Assembly (NCBI GenBank): GCA_031272705.1
Contig: JAISTG010000044.1
Coordinates: forward strand, 1-64,000
DNA length: 64,000 bases
Reading direction: 5' to 3'
Source: Bacteroidales bacterium
Lineage (GTDB): Bacteria > Bacteroidota > Bacteroidia > Bacteroidales > P3
Notes under the pieces: generated by a model
Seen by the model: only the letters and a program-made list of their open reading frames with translations
Database searches by the model: none
What the model was told of the DNA's origin: nothing
Translations under genes and position numbers: made by a program
In this document: in pieces, positions 51,938 to 60,667 of the stretch
Layout of the letters: each line of letters begins with the position of its first letter
How positions within the stretch are numbered: the first letter of the stretch is position 1

Positions 51938-53884
51938 TTACTTTGTAAAGAGTTGTTGTAACAAATTGAGAAGTTCGTTTCCTCTTACGTTACGTGCAAC
52001 AATCATTCCTTCGCTGTCAATGATTACATTCTGAGGAAGAGAGTCCAATTTGTAAAGTTTAACTACGGCAGTGTTCCATCTGTTTAAGTCAGAGACGTTT
52101 TCCCATTTGCGAGCCTGCTCATTGATACCCTTTAACCACGCTTCCCTGTTTGCATCCAAAGATACGCTGATTATATCCAAGCCTTTGCTTTTGTAATTGC
52201 GGTAAGCAGTTGCCAGAGTCTTTGCTTCCACCGCACAGACAGATACATCAGAAGCCCAAAAATCCAATATGACATAGCGTTTGCCCTTCACAAAGTCGGA
52301 AAGTCTTATGTCATTGCCCTTAACGTTAGCAAGGGAAAAATCTGGGGCTTTTTCACCGATGGTTTCCGTTGATTTTTCGTTAATGATATGGTCTTGCAAC
52401 AATTTGTATTGATACATTGTCTTCGCCTCTCCGTCAAGTTTCGCAACCAAAGCCTGTAAGTCTGCGATATTAAGGTATGGTGCGAGGTAACTGCTTATGA
52501 TTAGCGGTGCATAAACGCTGGTCGGATTGGTTAAAACCTCATTCATCAGGCACTGCATAGGATTTTTGTCTGCGTTACAGCGGTTTGCAATCTGCGAAAA
52601 GGCATCATTGGATTTTGAACCGTTGATTTTAATATGTTCCAATTTGGTTTTGTCGCCTTGAATGTTTATTTTGCTGTTTTCCAAAAAGAACGAAAACTCA
52701 CCGTTCTTTGAAGGTAACACGATATTAGCCATACATACCTTATCCACAACACCATTAAATATAAATTTTCCATGATTTACATCTGTCGTAACGACTTTTT
52801 TCTGCCCTCCTTCAAGCAAAAGTTCCATCTTAACAATGCCTTCCTTAACTCCTTCTATCGTTCCTTCAATATGATAGCCCTGTTCGGCAGTCAGTTCTGC
52901 GAGTTTATTCATCAGTTCTTCGCCTCTGAGGTTGCGAGCAATGATTATACCTTTTTCATCAAGCAAAACGTTTGACGGAATGGAGTTTATCATATATAAT
53001 TGTGCCACTTCACTCTGCCAGAACTTCAAATCCGAAACCTGTTCCCAAACAAGATGGTCATCGGATATGGCTTTCTCCCACGCTGCTTTGTCTTTGTCAA
53101 GCGAAACGCCCAATATGCCGAAACCAAATGAGTTATAACGCTCGTAAGTTGCCACAACGTTTGGATTTTCCATCCTGCAAGGCTTGCACCACGAAGCCCA
53201 AAAGTCAATTAAAAGATATTTCTTTCCTCGCAAACAGTCATAGAGCGTAATACGTTGTCCTTTCGGGTTATTCAATGCAAAATCAGGTGCTTTCTGTCCA
53301 ATTTCAACTCGCTTCAAAGCCTCAACCCGCTTCTGCAAATGAATATAGAAATAGGTTTCTCTTGCATTTCGCTGCAATGTATTGAGTGTTCGGTTCAATT
53401 CATTGTAATCCCACTGATACGAAAGATAGGAAGCAATTAAATCCGGGCTAAAAATATCATCGGGATTGTTCAAAACCCACTTTTCAAGTCGTTCAAGATG
53501 AACATTATAATCTTCATTCTCTTTGGCAGAAGTTAATTCGTACCATTTATCCGTAAGTTTTGAGCCTTTGAATTTTGACTTTGCAAGACTGGAAGGGTCT
53601 ATCATAAGGCTATATGTAGCATTCTCAATGTAAATACGGTAATTGCGTTTACCGTTTATTGTTAAGAGTGCGGGGATAGGCTCTTTCACTTCTCCACGAA
53701 AAGAAAACTGACCCTTCTCATCAATAACCGTACTGTCAAGACGCTCGTTGCCATCCTTGAAATAAAGTCTCAAAGTAGCCGAACCGCCACTCACATCCTT
53801 CACCTGAGCATTTATCACATACCCTTGTGCAAATCCTGCCATTGAAATAAGGCAGGCAATCATCATTACTGCTAATCGTTTCAT
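51938..53884 (-). CDS. Tandem-duplicated DUF4369/TlpA thiol-disulfide protein
   Basis: 648 residues: a signal peptide (MMIACLISMAGFAQG), a DUF4369-like beta domain (about 20-115), a helical linker and a TlpA/ResA thioredoxin domain (KAPDFALNNPKGQRITLYD, active site WASWCKPC near residue 230). The whole unit is then repeated: a beta domain from about 335, and a second thioredoxin domain (KAPDFSLANVKGNDIRLSD) with active site WASDVSVC near 545. The second active site has lost its first cysteine. It should act in the periplasm, probably with one redox-active and one non-redox half. It follows smpB by 12 bases, so it is in the same transcript. Confidence 0.9.
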   Translation of the reverse strand: MKRLAVMMIACLISMAGFAQGYVINAQVKDVSGGSATLRLYFKDGNERLDSTVIDEKGQFSFRGEVKEPIPALLTINGKRNYRIYIENATYSLMIDPSSLAKSKFKGSKLTDKWYELTSAKENEDYNVHLERLEKWVLNNPDDIFSPDLIASYLSYQWDYNELNRTLNTLQRNARETYFYIHLQKRVEALKRVEIGQKAPDFALNNPKGQRITLYDCLRGKKYLLIDFWASWCKPCRMENPNVVATYERYNSFGFGILGVSLDKDKAAWEKAISDDHLVWEQVSDLKFWQSEVAQLYMINSIPSNVLLDEKGIIIARNLRGEELMNKLAELTAEQGYHIEGTIEGVKEGIVKMELLLEGGQKKVVTTDVNHGKFIFNGVVDKVCMANIVLPSKNGEFSFFLENSKINIQGDKTKLEHIKINGSKSNDAFSQIANRCNADKNPMQCLMNEVLTNPTSVYAPLIISSYLAPYLNIADLQALVAKLDGEAKTMYQYKLLQDHIINEKSTETIGEKAPDFSLANVKGNDIRLSDFVKGKRYVILDFWASDVSVCAVEAKTLATAYRNYKSKGLDIISVSLDANREAWLKGINEQARKWENVSDLNRWNTAVVKLYKLDSLPQNVIIDSEGMIVARNVRGNELLNLLQQLFTK

Positions 53885-53896
53885 TATCTGTTTATT

Positions 53897-54355
53897 TTAA
53901 TACTTCATTATTCTGTCCAATTCTCGTTTTGTGTCTTTTTGTTTTATGCTTTCCCGCTTATCGTAAGCGTGTTTGCCTTTTGCGAGGGCTATTTCCAACT
54001 TTGCAAATCCCCTGTTGTCTATAAAAAGTAACGTAGGGACGATTGTAAAGCCGCGTTCGTTACTTTTGCTCTTAAGTTTTCTCAATTCATTTCTGTTAAG
54101 CAACAATTTGCGATTGCGTTTCACCTCATGATTGTAATAAGAACCGAATCTATACTCAGAAATGTGCATTTGCTCAACCCATAATTCATCATTACTGAAG
54201 AGACAGTAAGCATCGGAAAGGTTAGCCTTGCCTTCACGGATTGCTTTTATTTCCGTACCGCGAAGAACCAGCCCCGCAGTGAAGGTTTGTACTAAAAAGT
54301 ATTCGTACGATGCCTTTTTATTCTTAATTTCTATGATATGATTGTTATCTTTCAC
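53897..54355 (-). CDS. smpB: SsrA-binding protein SmpB
   Basis: Delivers tmRNA to stalled ribosomes. 152 aa from a GTG start (54355). Motifs are IEIKNKKASYEYFLVQTFTA (about 8-27), GLVLRGTEIKAIREGKANL and the C-terminal tail HAYDKRESIKQKDTKRELDR. There is no in-frame ATG nearby; GTG gives the normal N-terminal length. The promoter box ends only five bases before the GTG, pointing to a leaderless message. The tmRNA gene itself was not found in the window. Confidence 0.95.
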   Translation of the reverse strand: MKDNNHIIEIKNKKASYEYFLVQTFTAGLVLRGTEIKAIREGKANLSDAYCLFSNDELWVEQMHISEYRFGSYYNHEVKRNRKLLLNRNELRKLKSKSNERGFTIVPTLLFIDNRGFAKLEIALAKGKHAYDKRESIKQKDTKRELDRIMKY

Positions 54356-54360
54356 GGGTG

Positions 54361-54368
54361 CAAAAGTA
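54361..54368 (-). promoter_or_regulatory. Promoter -7 box of smpB
   Basis: TACTTTTG on the minus strand, then CACCC and the GTG start, so the transcript would begin at or within a few bases of the start codon. Confidence 0.65.
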
Positions 54369-54471
54369 CAAAAAATTATTTACATACCACAAAACAGCAC
54401 AAAAATTACCTCCTTTTCAGTATTTGCATAAAGAAAAGGAAGCAAAATTGTGTTGTAACGCCGAACGAATA

Positions 54472-54798
54472 CTATTTTGCAGGCTCTTGATTCGGCGAAC
54501 CGTGAATTACAATAGCCGCTTTATCCACTTCAATGCGTACATCGTTAGCAAACTCAACCACAACGGTCGTTTCCTTTACTTCACACACTTTTCCGTGTAA
54601 TCCGCCTACCGTTCTAATCTTCTGTCCTTTTTGAAGACTGTCTCTAAATGCTTTTTCTTCTTTTTGACGTTTGCGTTGCGGACGAATCATAAAAAAGTAG
54701 AACACTACAATGATAACTGCGAACATAAGGACAGTTGATATTCCCTTATCTTGTCCGCCTTGTCCTCCAAGCGATAGCAATAAAAATGTTAAATTCAT
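54472..54798 (-). CDS. yajC: Preprotein translocase subunit YajC
   Basis: Small accessory subunit of the SecDF-YajC complex. 108 aa: one membrane helix (about residues 20-40, ISTVLMFAVIIVVFYFFMIR) followed by the typical PQRKRQKEEKAFRDSLQKGQ and VRTVGGLHGKVCEVKET-like cytoplasmic domain. It sits behind the DUF1573 gene by 44 bases and completes the nusB-DUF1573-yajC gene order. secD/secF are not present here. Confidence 0.93.
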   Translation of the reverse strand: MNLTFLLLSLGGQGGQDKGISTVLMFAVIIVVFYFFMIRPQRKRQKEEKAFRDSLQKGQKIRTVGGLHGKVCEVKETTVVVEFANDVRIEVDKAAIVIHGSPNQEPAK

Positions 54799-54842
54799 TT
54801 TGTTGTTGTTGTTTTAGGTTATTATTTTATTTAATTATTTTC

Positions 54843-55253
54843 TTAATGTACATCAGCAAAGATATGTAATTTTGTTATGGAAGGCTCTGTGTTTGAAACC
54901 ACAATTACTTCCTTTGTTATTCTTTTGCCGGAATAGCCTTTGGAATCATAGGTTACGCTTATCATACCTTCGTTTCCCGGTGCTATGGGGTCTTTTGGAT
55001 AATCCGCAACGGTACAGCCGCAGGACGTAGTTACTTCGCTGATAACCAAGTCGTACTTTCCTGTGTTCTTAAACTTAAAACTGCCCGTTACAACTTCGCC
55101 ATTGTTCAAATCTTTGAAGTCTATGGCATCACGTTCGAACTTTATGGCAGCAGAATTTTCCACAATAGAAGCACTGACGGCGGATTTGTCGTCCTTTTTG
55201 CAGGATACGGCAACCAGCAATACCATAAAAATCACATAAATTATTCTTTTCAT
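54843..55253 (-). CDS. DUF1573 lipoprotein
   Basis: I start at ATG 55253 (MKRIIYVIFMVLLVAVSC), which gives a proper lipoprotein signal (AVSC) and overlaps the nusB stop by 4 bases; the longer start at 55286 lies inside nusB. 136 aa with one DUF1573 domain (immunoglobulin-like): FKNTGKYDLVISEVTTSCGC, TVADYPKDPIAPGNEG and the final strands VIVVSNTEPSITKL. The family is widespread in Bacteroidota but without established function. Co-transcribed with nusB and yajC. Confidence 0.88.
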   Translation of the reverse strand: MKRIIYVIFMVLLVAVSCKKDDKSAVSASIVENSAAIKFERDAIDFKDLNNGEVVTGSFKFKNTGKYDLVISEVTTSCGCTVADYPKDPIAPGNEGMISVTYDSKGYSGKRITKEVIVVSNTEPSITKLHIFADVH

Positions 55254-56260
55254 ATCTCCATATTTATTTTTAGTGTACCCATCCACTCTGAGCCTTCGTT
55301 CTTATCCTTTAAGCCCCTACCCTCTTTTTGTATTAAACCCTGCGAACGTAAATCTATTATCAGCCTGTCCAGCATCCCATTAACAAAAACGCTGCTTCGG
55401 TCGGTTGAAAACTCCTTTGCAAGTTCTATATACTCATTTAGCGTTACTCTTATGGGAATTGTAGGTGAGAAAACCAACTCCGCCATCCCCATTTTCAACA
55501 AAAGAGTATCTATAAACGCAAGTCGGTTCAAATCCCAATGCTCAAGACGGGTCTCAATCATTGTTTCGTATTTGTCATACATCGCAATGGTGTTACGGAA
55601 CAGGCATTCAACAAATTCCTTATCCGATTGCAATTCCTCCTCATCCTTAACGAACGGACGCAAAAGAGGTTTGGTTTCATCGTCTTCTTCTTTAAATTTT
55701 CGCAGAAAGGCGAGAAAAATATCTACAACGTACCAATAATCCGACTCCCATTCGGTATGCTTTTCATAGAAAACCTCCTGCAACTGCCTGTTTCCCATTA
55801 TATGTTCCTCAAACACCTTACAAATGAACCTCTTATCCGCATTGTAATTTGTCTCTTCCGCTTCCATATACTCGTGATAACGTTCCGTTTGCTTAATATC
55901 TGCCATGATATTTTTGAAGAGAAGATCCGAATCGTGCCAATTAACTTTAAATTTTTTGATAGCCTGTTTCAGTTCCGTATTAGCGGCTAACTGAGCAATG
56001 AAAGCATTATTCACAAATCGCATATTCGGATTTAAATCCCTCTTTGTCGGATAAAATTTATCCTTTGACTCTTGTAACAGGTTCTCTTCCATATCCCGCA
56101 GTTCCAATATGATAGAGAAAAAATACACTTCAAGCGGATAGAGATTGTTTATCTCGGTAAAAAGTCTCCGTTCCGCACGTTCAATATCCTGAGACCCCGA
56201 AAGAAAATAACCATACAGGGTTTGAAGTATTTTTGCTCTTAAATAATGACGATTTATCAT
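55250..56260 (-). CDS. nusB: Transcription antitermination factor NusB, long form
   Basis: Partners NusE in rRNA antitermination. I start at ATG 56260 (MINRHYLRAKILQTLYGYF), since the upstream start at 56287 falls inside the promoter box. 336 aa, about twice E. coli NusB: the canonical NusB fold is the C-terminal part (EYETMIETRLEHWDLNRLAF, DTLLLKMGMAELVFSP, RVTLNEYIELAKEFSTDRSS, FVNGMLDRL), and the N-terminal 190 residues are a lineage-typical helical extension. First gene of the nusB-DUF1573-yajC operon. Confidence 0.92.
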   Translation of the reverse strand: MINRHYLRAKILQTLYGYFLSGSQDIERAERRLFTEINNLYPLEVYFFSIILELRDMEENLLQESKDKFYPTKRDLNPNMRFVNNAFIAQLAANTELKQAIKKFKVNWHDSDLLFKNIMADIKQTERYHEYMEAEETNYNADKRFICKVFEEHIMGNRQLQEVFYEKHTEWESDYWYVVDIFLAFLRKFKEEDDETKPLLRPFVKDEEELQSDKEFVECLFRNTIAMYDKYETMIETRLEHWDLNRLAFIDTLLLKMGMAELVFSPTIPIRVTLNEYIELAKEFSTDRSSVFVNGMLDRLIIDLRSQGLIQKEGRGLKDKNEGSEWMGTLKINMEI

Positions 56261-56284
56261 TGATGCTATAAAAATTTGAGGAGG

Positions 56285-56292
56285 CAAAAGTA
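56285..56292 (-). promoter_or_regulatory. Promoter -7 box of nusB
   Basis: TACTTTTG on the minus strand, 24 bases upstream of the ATG at 56260. Confidence 0.75.
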
Positions 56293-56466
56293 ATACTTTT
56301 TTTTGAATTACAGCCCTTGGTCGGTGATTTTATTTTCTCAGGGCGGGGTTACAACTCTGTCATACAGCGTTTGGGAGACACCTAAACCTGCTTATAAAAC
56401 ACTCTTTTTGAGTTCTAAAACATCCTTGTCGCTCTTTAGAAAACTCCAAACGAGATTCCGATTTGA

Positions 56467-56750
56467 CGAAACCTAGGTTTCAGAAAAATGAAACCTAGGT
56501 TCCAAAAAAATGAAACCTAGGTTTCGTGAAATTGAAACCTAGGTTCCAAAAAAATGAAACCTAGGTTTCGTGAAATTGAAACCTAGGTTCCAAAAAAATA
56601 AAACCTAGGTTTCGTGAAATTGAAACCTAGGTTCCAAAAAAATGAAACCTAGGTTTCGTGAAATTGAAACCTAGGTTCCAAAAAATTAAAACCTAGGTTT
56701 CGTCAAATTGAAACCTAGGTTCCAAAAAAATAAAACGGGCTTTCGTTAAA
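56467..56750. repeat. 22-bp phased palindrome array, GAAACCTAGGTTTC (twelve copies)
   Basis: CCTAGG starts at 56472, 56494, 56516, 56538, 56560, 56582, 56604, 56626, 56648, 56670, 56692 and 56714. All eleven steps are exactly 22. Linkers alternate (CGTGAAATT versus CAAAAAAAT), giving a 44-bp super-period. The phase continues into decayed copies at the 3' end. It lies between the divergent nusB and MMPL genes. Confidence 0.97.
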
Positions 56751-56835
56751 ATGAAACGGCGTATGCCCAAACGGATATTTCTTTGGCACGGGTGCCGAAA
56801 CAGCAACTATAATTTCGTAATTGGGAAAAAAGTAT

Positions 56836-56843
56836 TACTTTTG
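56836..56843 (+). promoter_or_regulatory. Promoter -7 box of the MMPL fusion gene
   Basis: TACTTTTG, 38 bases upstream of the ATG. Confidence 0.75.
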
Positions 56844-56881
56844 CCCGCTTAATTTTTGATACTAACAAAATATAATTTAAT

Positions 56882-59800
56882 ATGACACGGTTTTTCCTGT
56901 TTTTATATGTTTTTTTCTCTTCTCACAGGAAGATTTTGCTAACTTTGTTTGCTGTTTTGATTACGGCGTTTGTGTTTTCACTCCTGCAACTCAATTACAG
57001 AGAGGACATAAGCGATTTTCTGCCGGAAAGCAACTCAAACAGGGAAATCACCGAAGCCTATCAGCAAATAAGCAACTCAAATAGGCTCATAATATATTTT
57101 GCTGCCACCGACACCATTAATAATAAGGAACAAATAATGGAGGCTATTGATGAGTTTGTATTGAAGTTGCAGCAGGCAGATACAAGCCACCTCATAAACG
57201 AAATCATTTCACAGGTAGATGAAAGTAACTTCTATGATATTGTAACCTTTATTCAGGATAACATACCTTACTTCCTGACGGATAAAGACTACATTCGTTT
57301 GGATTCAATACTGAAATCCATTGACGTAGAAGCCAAATTAAAAAACGATAAAAAAATACTGATGTTGCCTTCGGGTGATATGGTGCAACAAACACTTCTT
57401 TCCGACCCTCTGCAACTCTTTTCTCCCGTTTTACAACAGTTACGGAATTTCCGCACTAATGATAATACGGAAACAGAAGAAGGATATATGTTCTCCAAAA
57501 ACGGACAAAAAGGTATGGTTATCCTCAATACGCCTTTTGGAATGAGCGAAACGGACAAAAATACTCAGATTTTGTCCCTCATAAACGCAGCAATAGACAG
57601 TACAAAAGCAAATGATGTAAAAATAACATGCTTTGGCGCCCCTGCCATTGCAGTGGGTAATGCGGAGAGAATAAAAACAGACTCTCTTATAGCCATATCC
57701 GTAGCCGCCATATTGATACTTTGCCTTTTGATTTATTTCTTTCGCAGTGCAGGAAACCTTTTACTGATATTTGTTTCCGTTGCTTTCGGCTGGCTTTTTG
57801 CACTTGGCATAATGGCTTTGTTCAATGACAGCATTTCAATCATAGCAATAGGCATCAGTTCCATCTTTATAGGCATAGCCATCAATTATCCGCTGCATTT
57901 CATTGACCATCTGCAACACCAAAGCAACAGAAAACAAGCCTTAAAAGAAATTATACCCCCATTGCTGATAGGAAACATAACAACGGTTGGGGCTTTTGTA
58001 AGCCTTGTGTTTGTGAATGCCGATGCAATGAAGGATATGGGTATGTTCGGTTCATTGCTTTTGGTGGGTACTATTTTATTTGTGCTTATCTTTTTGCCGC
58101 ATTGCGTTAAGACGGAGAAGATTCGCAATCATAGCCGCAAATCCGCATTCTCTCTTGTATCCAATTATGAACCCGAAAGAAAGAAATATATAGTTATCCC
58201 TTTAATTCTGCTTACTTTTGTCCTGTTTTATTTCAGTCAATTCACGTCCTTTGAATCGGATATGAACAAAATAAACTATATGACAAAGCAACAGCAGGAG
58301 GATATGAAGGAAGTAGTTAGCAATGTGAATAAAGAAGGTTACGAAACTATATACCTGATTTCCGAAGGGAAGCATTTGGATGACGCAATAAAAACTTATG
58401 AAAATACAAAGCCACTTTTGGATTCCTTAACGCAAAAAGGCTTAATTGAAAGCATATCAGGGACAGGTAACTTCCTTGTTTCGCAGGACGAACAGCAAAA
58501 AAGAATAAACCGTTGGAATGATTTCCGCCGTCAATATGGTGAATCGCTTAAACAGAACATTAAATCCGCTGCACAAAAAACAGGTTTCAAACCCGATGCC
58601 TTTGATTCGTTTAATCAGTTGCTTGATAAGGATTTTACAGTTCAGGACAGCACGTTTTTTATGCCGGCATTTGCTCTTTTGGCTCAATCTTACATCATCA
58701 CGGAAGACTCAAATATCAAACTGATAACCCTTCTCCAATGTCCAAAAGACCAAACCGAAGCCCTGTCGCAAAGCCTCGCCGCCGCAATGCAAAACAACAG
58801 CAACATCTTTTTCTTTGATTCTCGCAACATAGCGGCACGTATGGTTGATGCTCTCTCAAATGACTTCAATATTGTGCTGTATATATGCGGTATTGTGGTA
58901 TTTCTGTTTTTGGCTTTGTCCTTCGGACGCTTGGAAATAAGCCTTATGGCGTTTCTACCTTTGACTTTGGGCTGGGTTTGGATACTTGGAATAATGCACA
59001 TTACCGATATGAGTTTCAACATCGTTAATGTAATTCTTGCTTCCTTCATTTTCGGGCAAGGCGATGACTATACCATATTCATAACCGACGGTTTGATTTA
59101 CGAATATACCTATAAGAAAAAGATGCTTGCCGCTCACAAGAAAAGCATACTGCTTTCCGCTCTGATAATGTTTGCAGGCATAGGAGTTCTTATCTTTGCA
59201 CAGCACCCCGCAATGAAGTCTCTGGCTCAGGTAACCATAATCGGTATGTGCAGTGTGGTACTTATGGCTTACATTGTGCCGCCTCTGATTTATAAATGGC
59301 TCACAACCAAAGACGGACAACCAAGACAAACTCCCATAACGCTGTGGAAACTGTTCAAAACGGTGTTTGCATTCTGCGGATTCGTAATCGGGTCGTTCAT
59401 AATGACCGTTACAGGCTTCGCCATCCTGACAATAGGCGGCAAAAATCAAAGAAACAGATTCACATATCACCGAATCCTTTACCGCGTACTCAAATTTCTT
59501 GCCCGCATAATGCCGCAAGTGCCGTTCAAAGTGCTGAATCCGTTCAACGAAAACTTTGAAAAACCTTCGGTGATTGTTTGTAATCATCAATCGCATCTTG
59601 ATTTGCTTTATGTCTTATCCCTTTCTCCCAAAATTATTGTCCTCACTAATCGCTGGGTATGGAAGAATCCGTTTTACGGACAAATAATTCGTTACGCTCA
59701 ATTCCTGCCTGTAGCCGATGGAATAGAGCAACATTACGGCAGAATAAAGAACCTGATTGACAATGGCTACTCCATACTCATCTTCCCCGAAGGAACACGC

Positions 59801-60388
59801 AGCGATGACTGCTCCATAAAACGCTTTCACAAAGGAGCGTTCCACCTTGCCGAACGTTTTGGACTTGAGATACTTCCTTTGATTTTGCACGGAAGCGGTA
59901 ACGTACTTAACAAACGAGAGTTCCTGCTCACCAAAGGCAGTGTTACCATATCCATATCGCAAAGGACAAATTGCTTTGACCATAAGGCTTTAAGGCAATT
60001 CTACAAAGAGGCTTACGAAACACTCTCTCACGAGTGCGAAACGCTGCAATACCTTATGCCAAAGGTCTTTAACAGATACATTTACAAGGGATACGCCATT
60101 GAAAAGCGGGTTTGTACTTCGTTTCGCTTCATAAAAAATCACCAAATCCTTTTTGAAAACCTGCCTGACAAAGGAGAAATGTGCATAATGAACAGCGGCA
60201 CAGGTGAAATACCGTTTCTTATCGCTATGAAGCAGAAGCATTTACATATAACAGCCGTTGAACCCAATGAAGATTTGATTGACATCGCCCGCAACTGCTC
60301 TTTCATTCCGTCAAACCTCACTTACGTTACAGCCATTGACCGCAAGGATTATGATATTACGATTGATTTGAAGGATTTAATTGCGTAA
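56882..60388 (+). CDS. Trifunctional MMPL/RND transporter, PlsC acyltransferase and methyltransferase-like protein
   Basis: 1168 residues. Residues about 1-810 are an MMPL (RND-type) exporter: two halves, each with a periplasmic loop domain and five to six helices (AISVAAILILCLLIYFF at about 270; IGISSIFIGIAINYPLHFID; second half from NIVLYICGIVVFLFLALSFG at about 665, FGQGDDYTIFITDGL). Residues about 880-1060 are a PlsC acyltransferase with NHQSHLD (HX4D, about 901) and FPEGTRSDD. The last about 110 residues resemble a SAM methyltransferase core (MNSGTGEIPFLIAM, ITAVEPNEDLIDIARNC) but are short. Such fusions are known from aryl-polyene and resorcinol lipid loci of Bacteroidota. None of those genes is here. 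Likely job: moving and acylating a lipid at the inner membrane. Confidence 0.88.
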   Translation: MTRFFLFLYVFFSSHRKILLTLFAVLITAFVFSLLQLNYREDISDFLPESNSNREITEAYQQISNSNRLIIYFAATDTINNKEQIMEAIDEFVLKLQQADTSHLINEIISQVDESNFYDIVTFIQDNIPYFLTDKDYIRLDSILKSIDVEAKLKNDKKILMLPSGDMVQQTLLSDPLQLFSPVLQQLRNFRTNDNTETEEGYMFSKNGQKGMVILNTPFGMSETDKNTQILSLINAAIDSTKANDVKITCFGAPAIAVGNAERIKTDSLIAISVAAILILCLLIYFFRSAGNLLLIFVSVAFGWLFALGIMALFNDSISIIAIGISSIFIGIAINYPLHFIDHLQHQSNRKQALKEIIPPLLIGNITTVGAFVSLVFVNADAMKDMGMFGSLLLVGTILFVLIFLPHCVKTEKIRNHSRKSAFSLVSNYEPERKKYIVIPLILLTFVLFYFSQFTSFESDMNKINYMTKQQQEDMKEVVSNVNKEGYETIYLISEGKHLDDAIKTYENTKPLLDSLTQKGLIESISGTGNFLVSQDEQQKRINRWNDFRRQYGESLKQNIKSAAQKTGFKPDAFDSFNQLLDKDFTVQDSTFFMPAFALLAQSYIITEDSNIKLITLLQCPKDQTEALSQSLAAAMQNNSNIFFFDSRNIAARMVDALSNDFNIVLYICGIVVFLFLALSFGRLEISLMAFLPLTLGWVWILGIMHITDMSFNIVNVILASFIFGQGDDYTIFITDGLIYEYTYKKKMLAAHKKSILLSALIMFAGIGVLIFAQHPAMKSLAQVTIIGMCSVVLMAYIVPPLIYKWLTTKDGQPRQTPITLWKLFKTVFAFCGFVIGSFIMTVTGFAILTIGGKNQRNRFTYHRILYRVLKFLARIMPQVPFKVLNPFNENFEKPSVIVCNHQSHLDLLYVLSLSPKIIVLTNRWVWKNPFYGQIIRYAQFLPVADGIEQHYGRIKNLIDNGYSILIFPEGTRSDDCSIKRFHKGAFHLAERFGLEILPLILHGSGNVLNKREFLLTKGSVTISISQRTNCFDHKALRQFYKEAYETLSHECETLQYLMPKVFNRYIYKGYAIEKRVCTSFRFIKNHQILFENLPDKGEMCIMNSGTGEIPFLIAMKQKHLHITAVEPNEDLIDIARNCSFIPSNLTYVTAIDRKDYDITIDLKDLIA

Positions 60389-60441
60389 AATTTTATTTTC
60401 ATAAGGCTTTGTTTTCATATATTTAGCATTCGCTTTTTTGA

Positions 60442-60535
60442 AATCAAATTCTAGCGTGCTATAATCAAATTATAGAACGCTAGAATCAAATTATAGAATG
60501 CTATAATCAAATTACAGAATGCTATAATCAAATTA
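60442..60535. repeat. 21-bp phased array, word AATCAAATT (five copies)
   Basis: Copies start at 60442, 60463, 60484, 60505 and 60526, exactly 21 apart, all in one orientation, between the MMPL fusion gene and aspartokinase. Confidence 0.93.
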
Positions 60536-60632
60536 TAATTTTTCGAGGAGGCTTTTTGACTTTATGAAATGAAATCATACCGCTATCAAGTAAAATTTTG
60601 AGAGGGTTTTAGTTCGTTTTTGGATTTTTTTA

Positions 60633-60640
60633 TACTTTTG
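60633..60640 (+). promoter_or_regulatory. Promoter -7 box of aspartokinase
   Basis: TACTTTTG, 27 bases upstream of the ATG at 60668. Confidence 0.75.
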
Positions 60641-60667
60641 CCGCTGTTTTTAACGCCTTAATATAAT

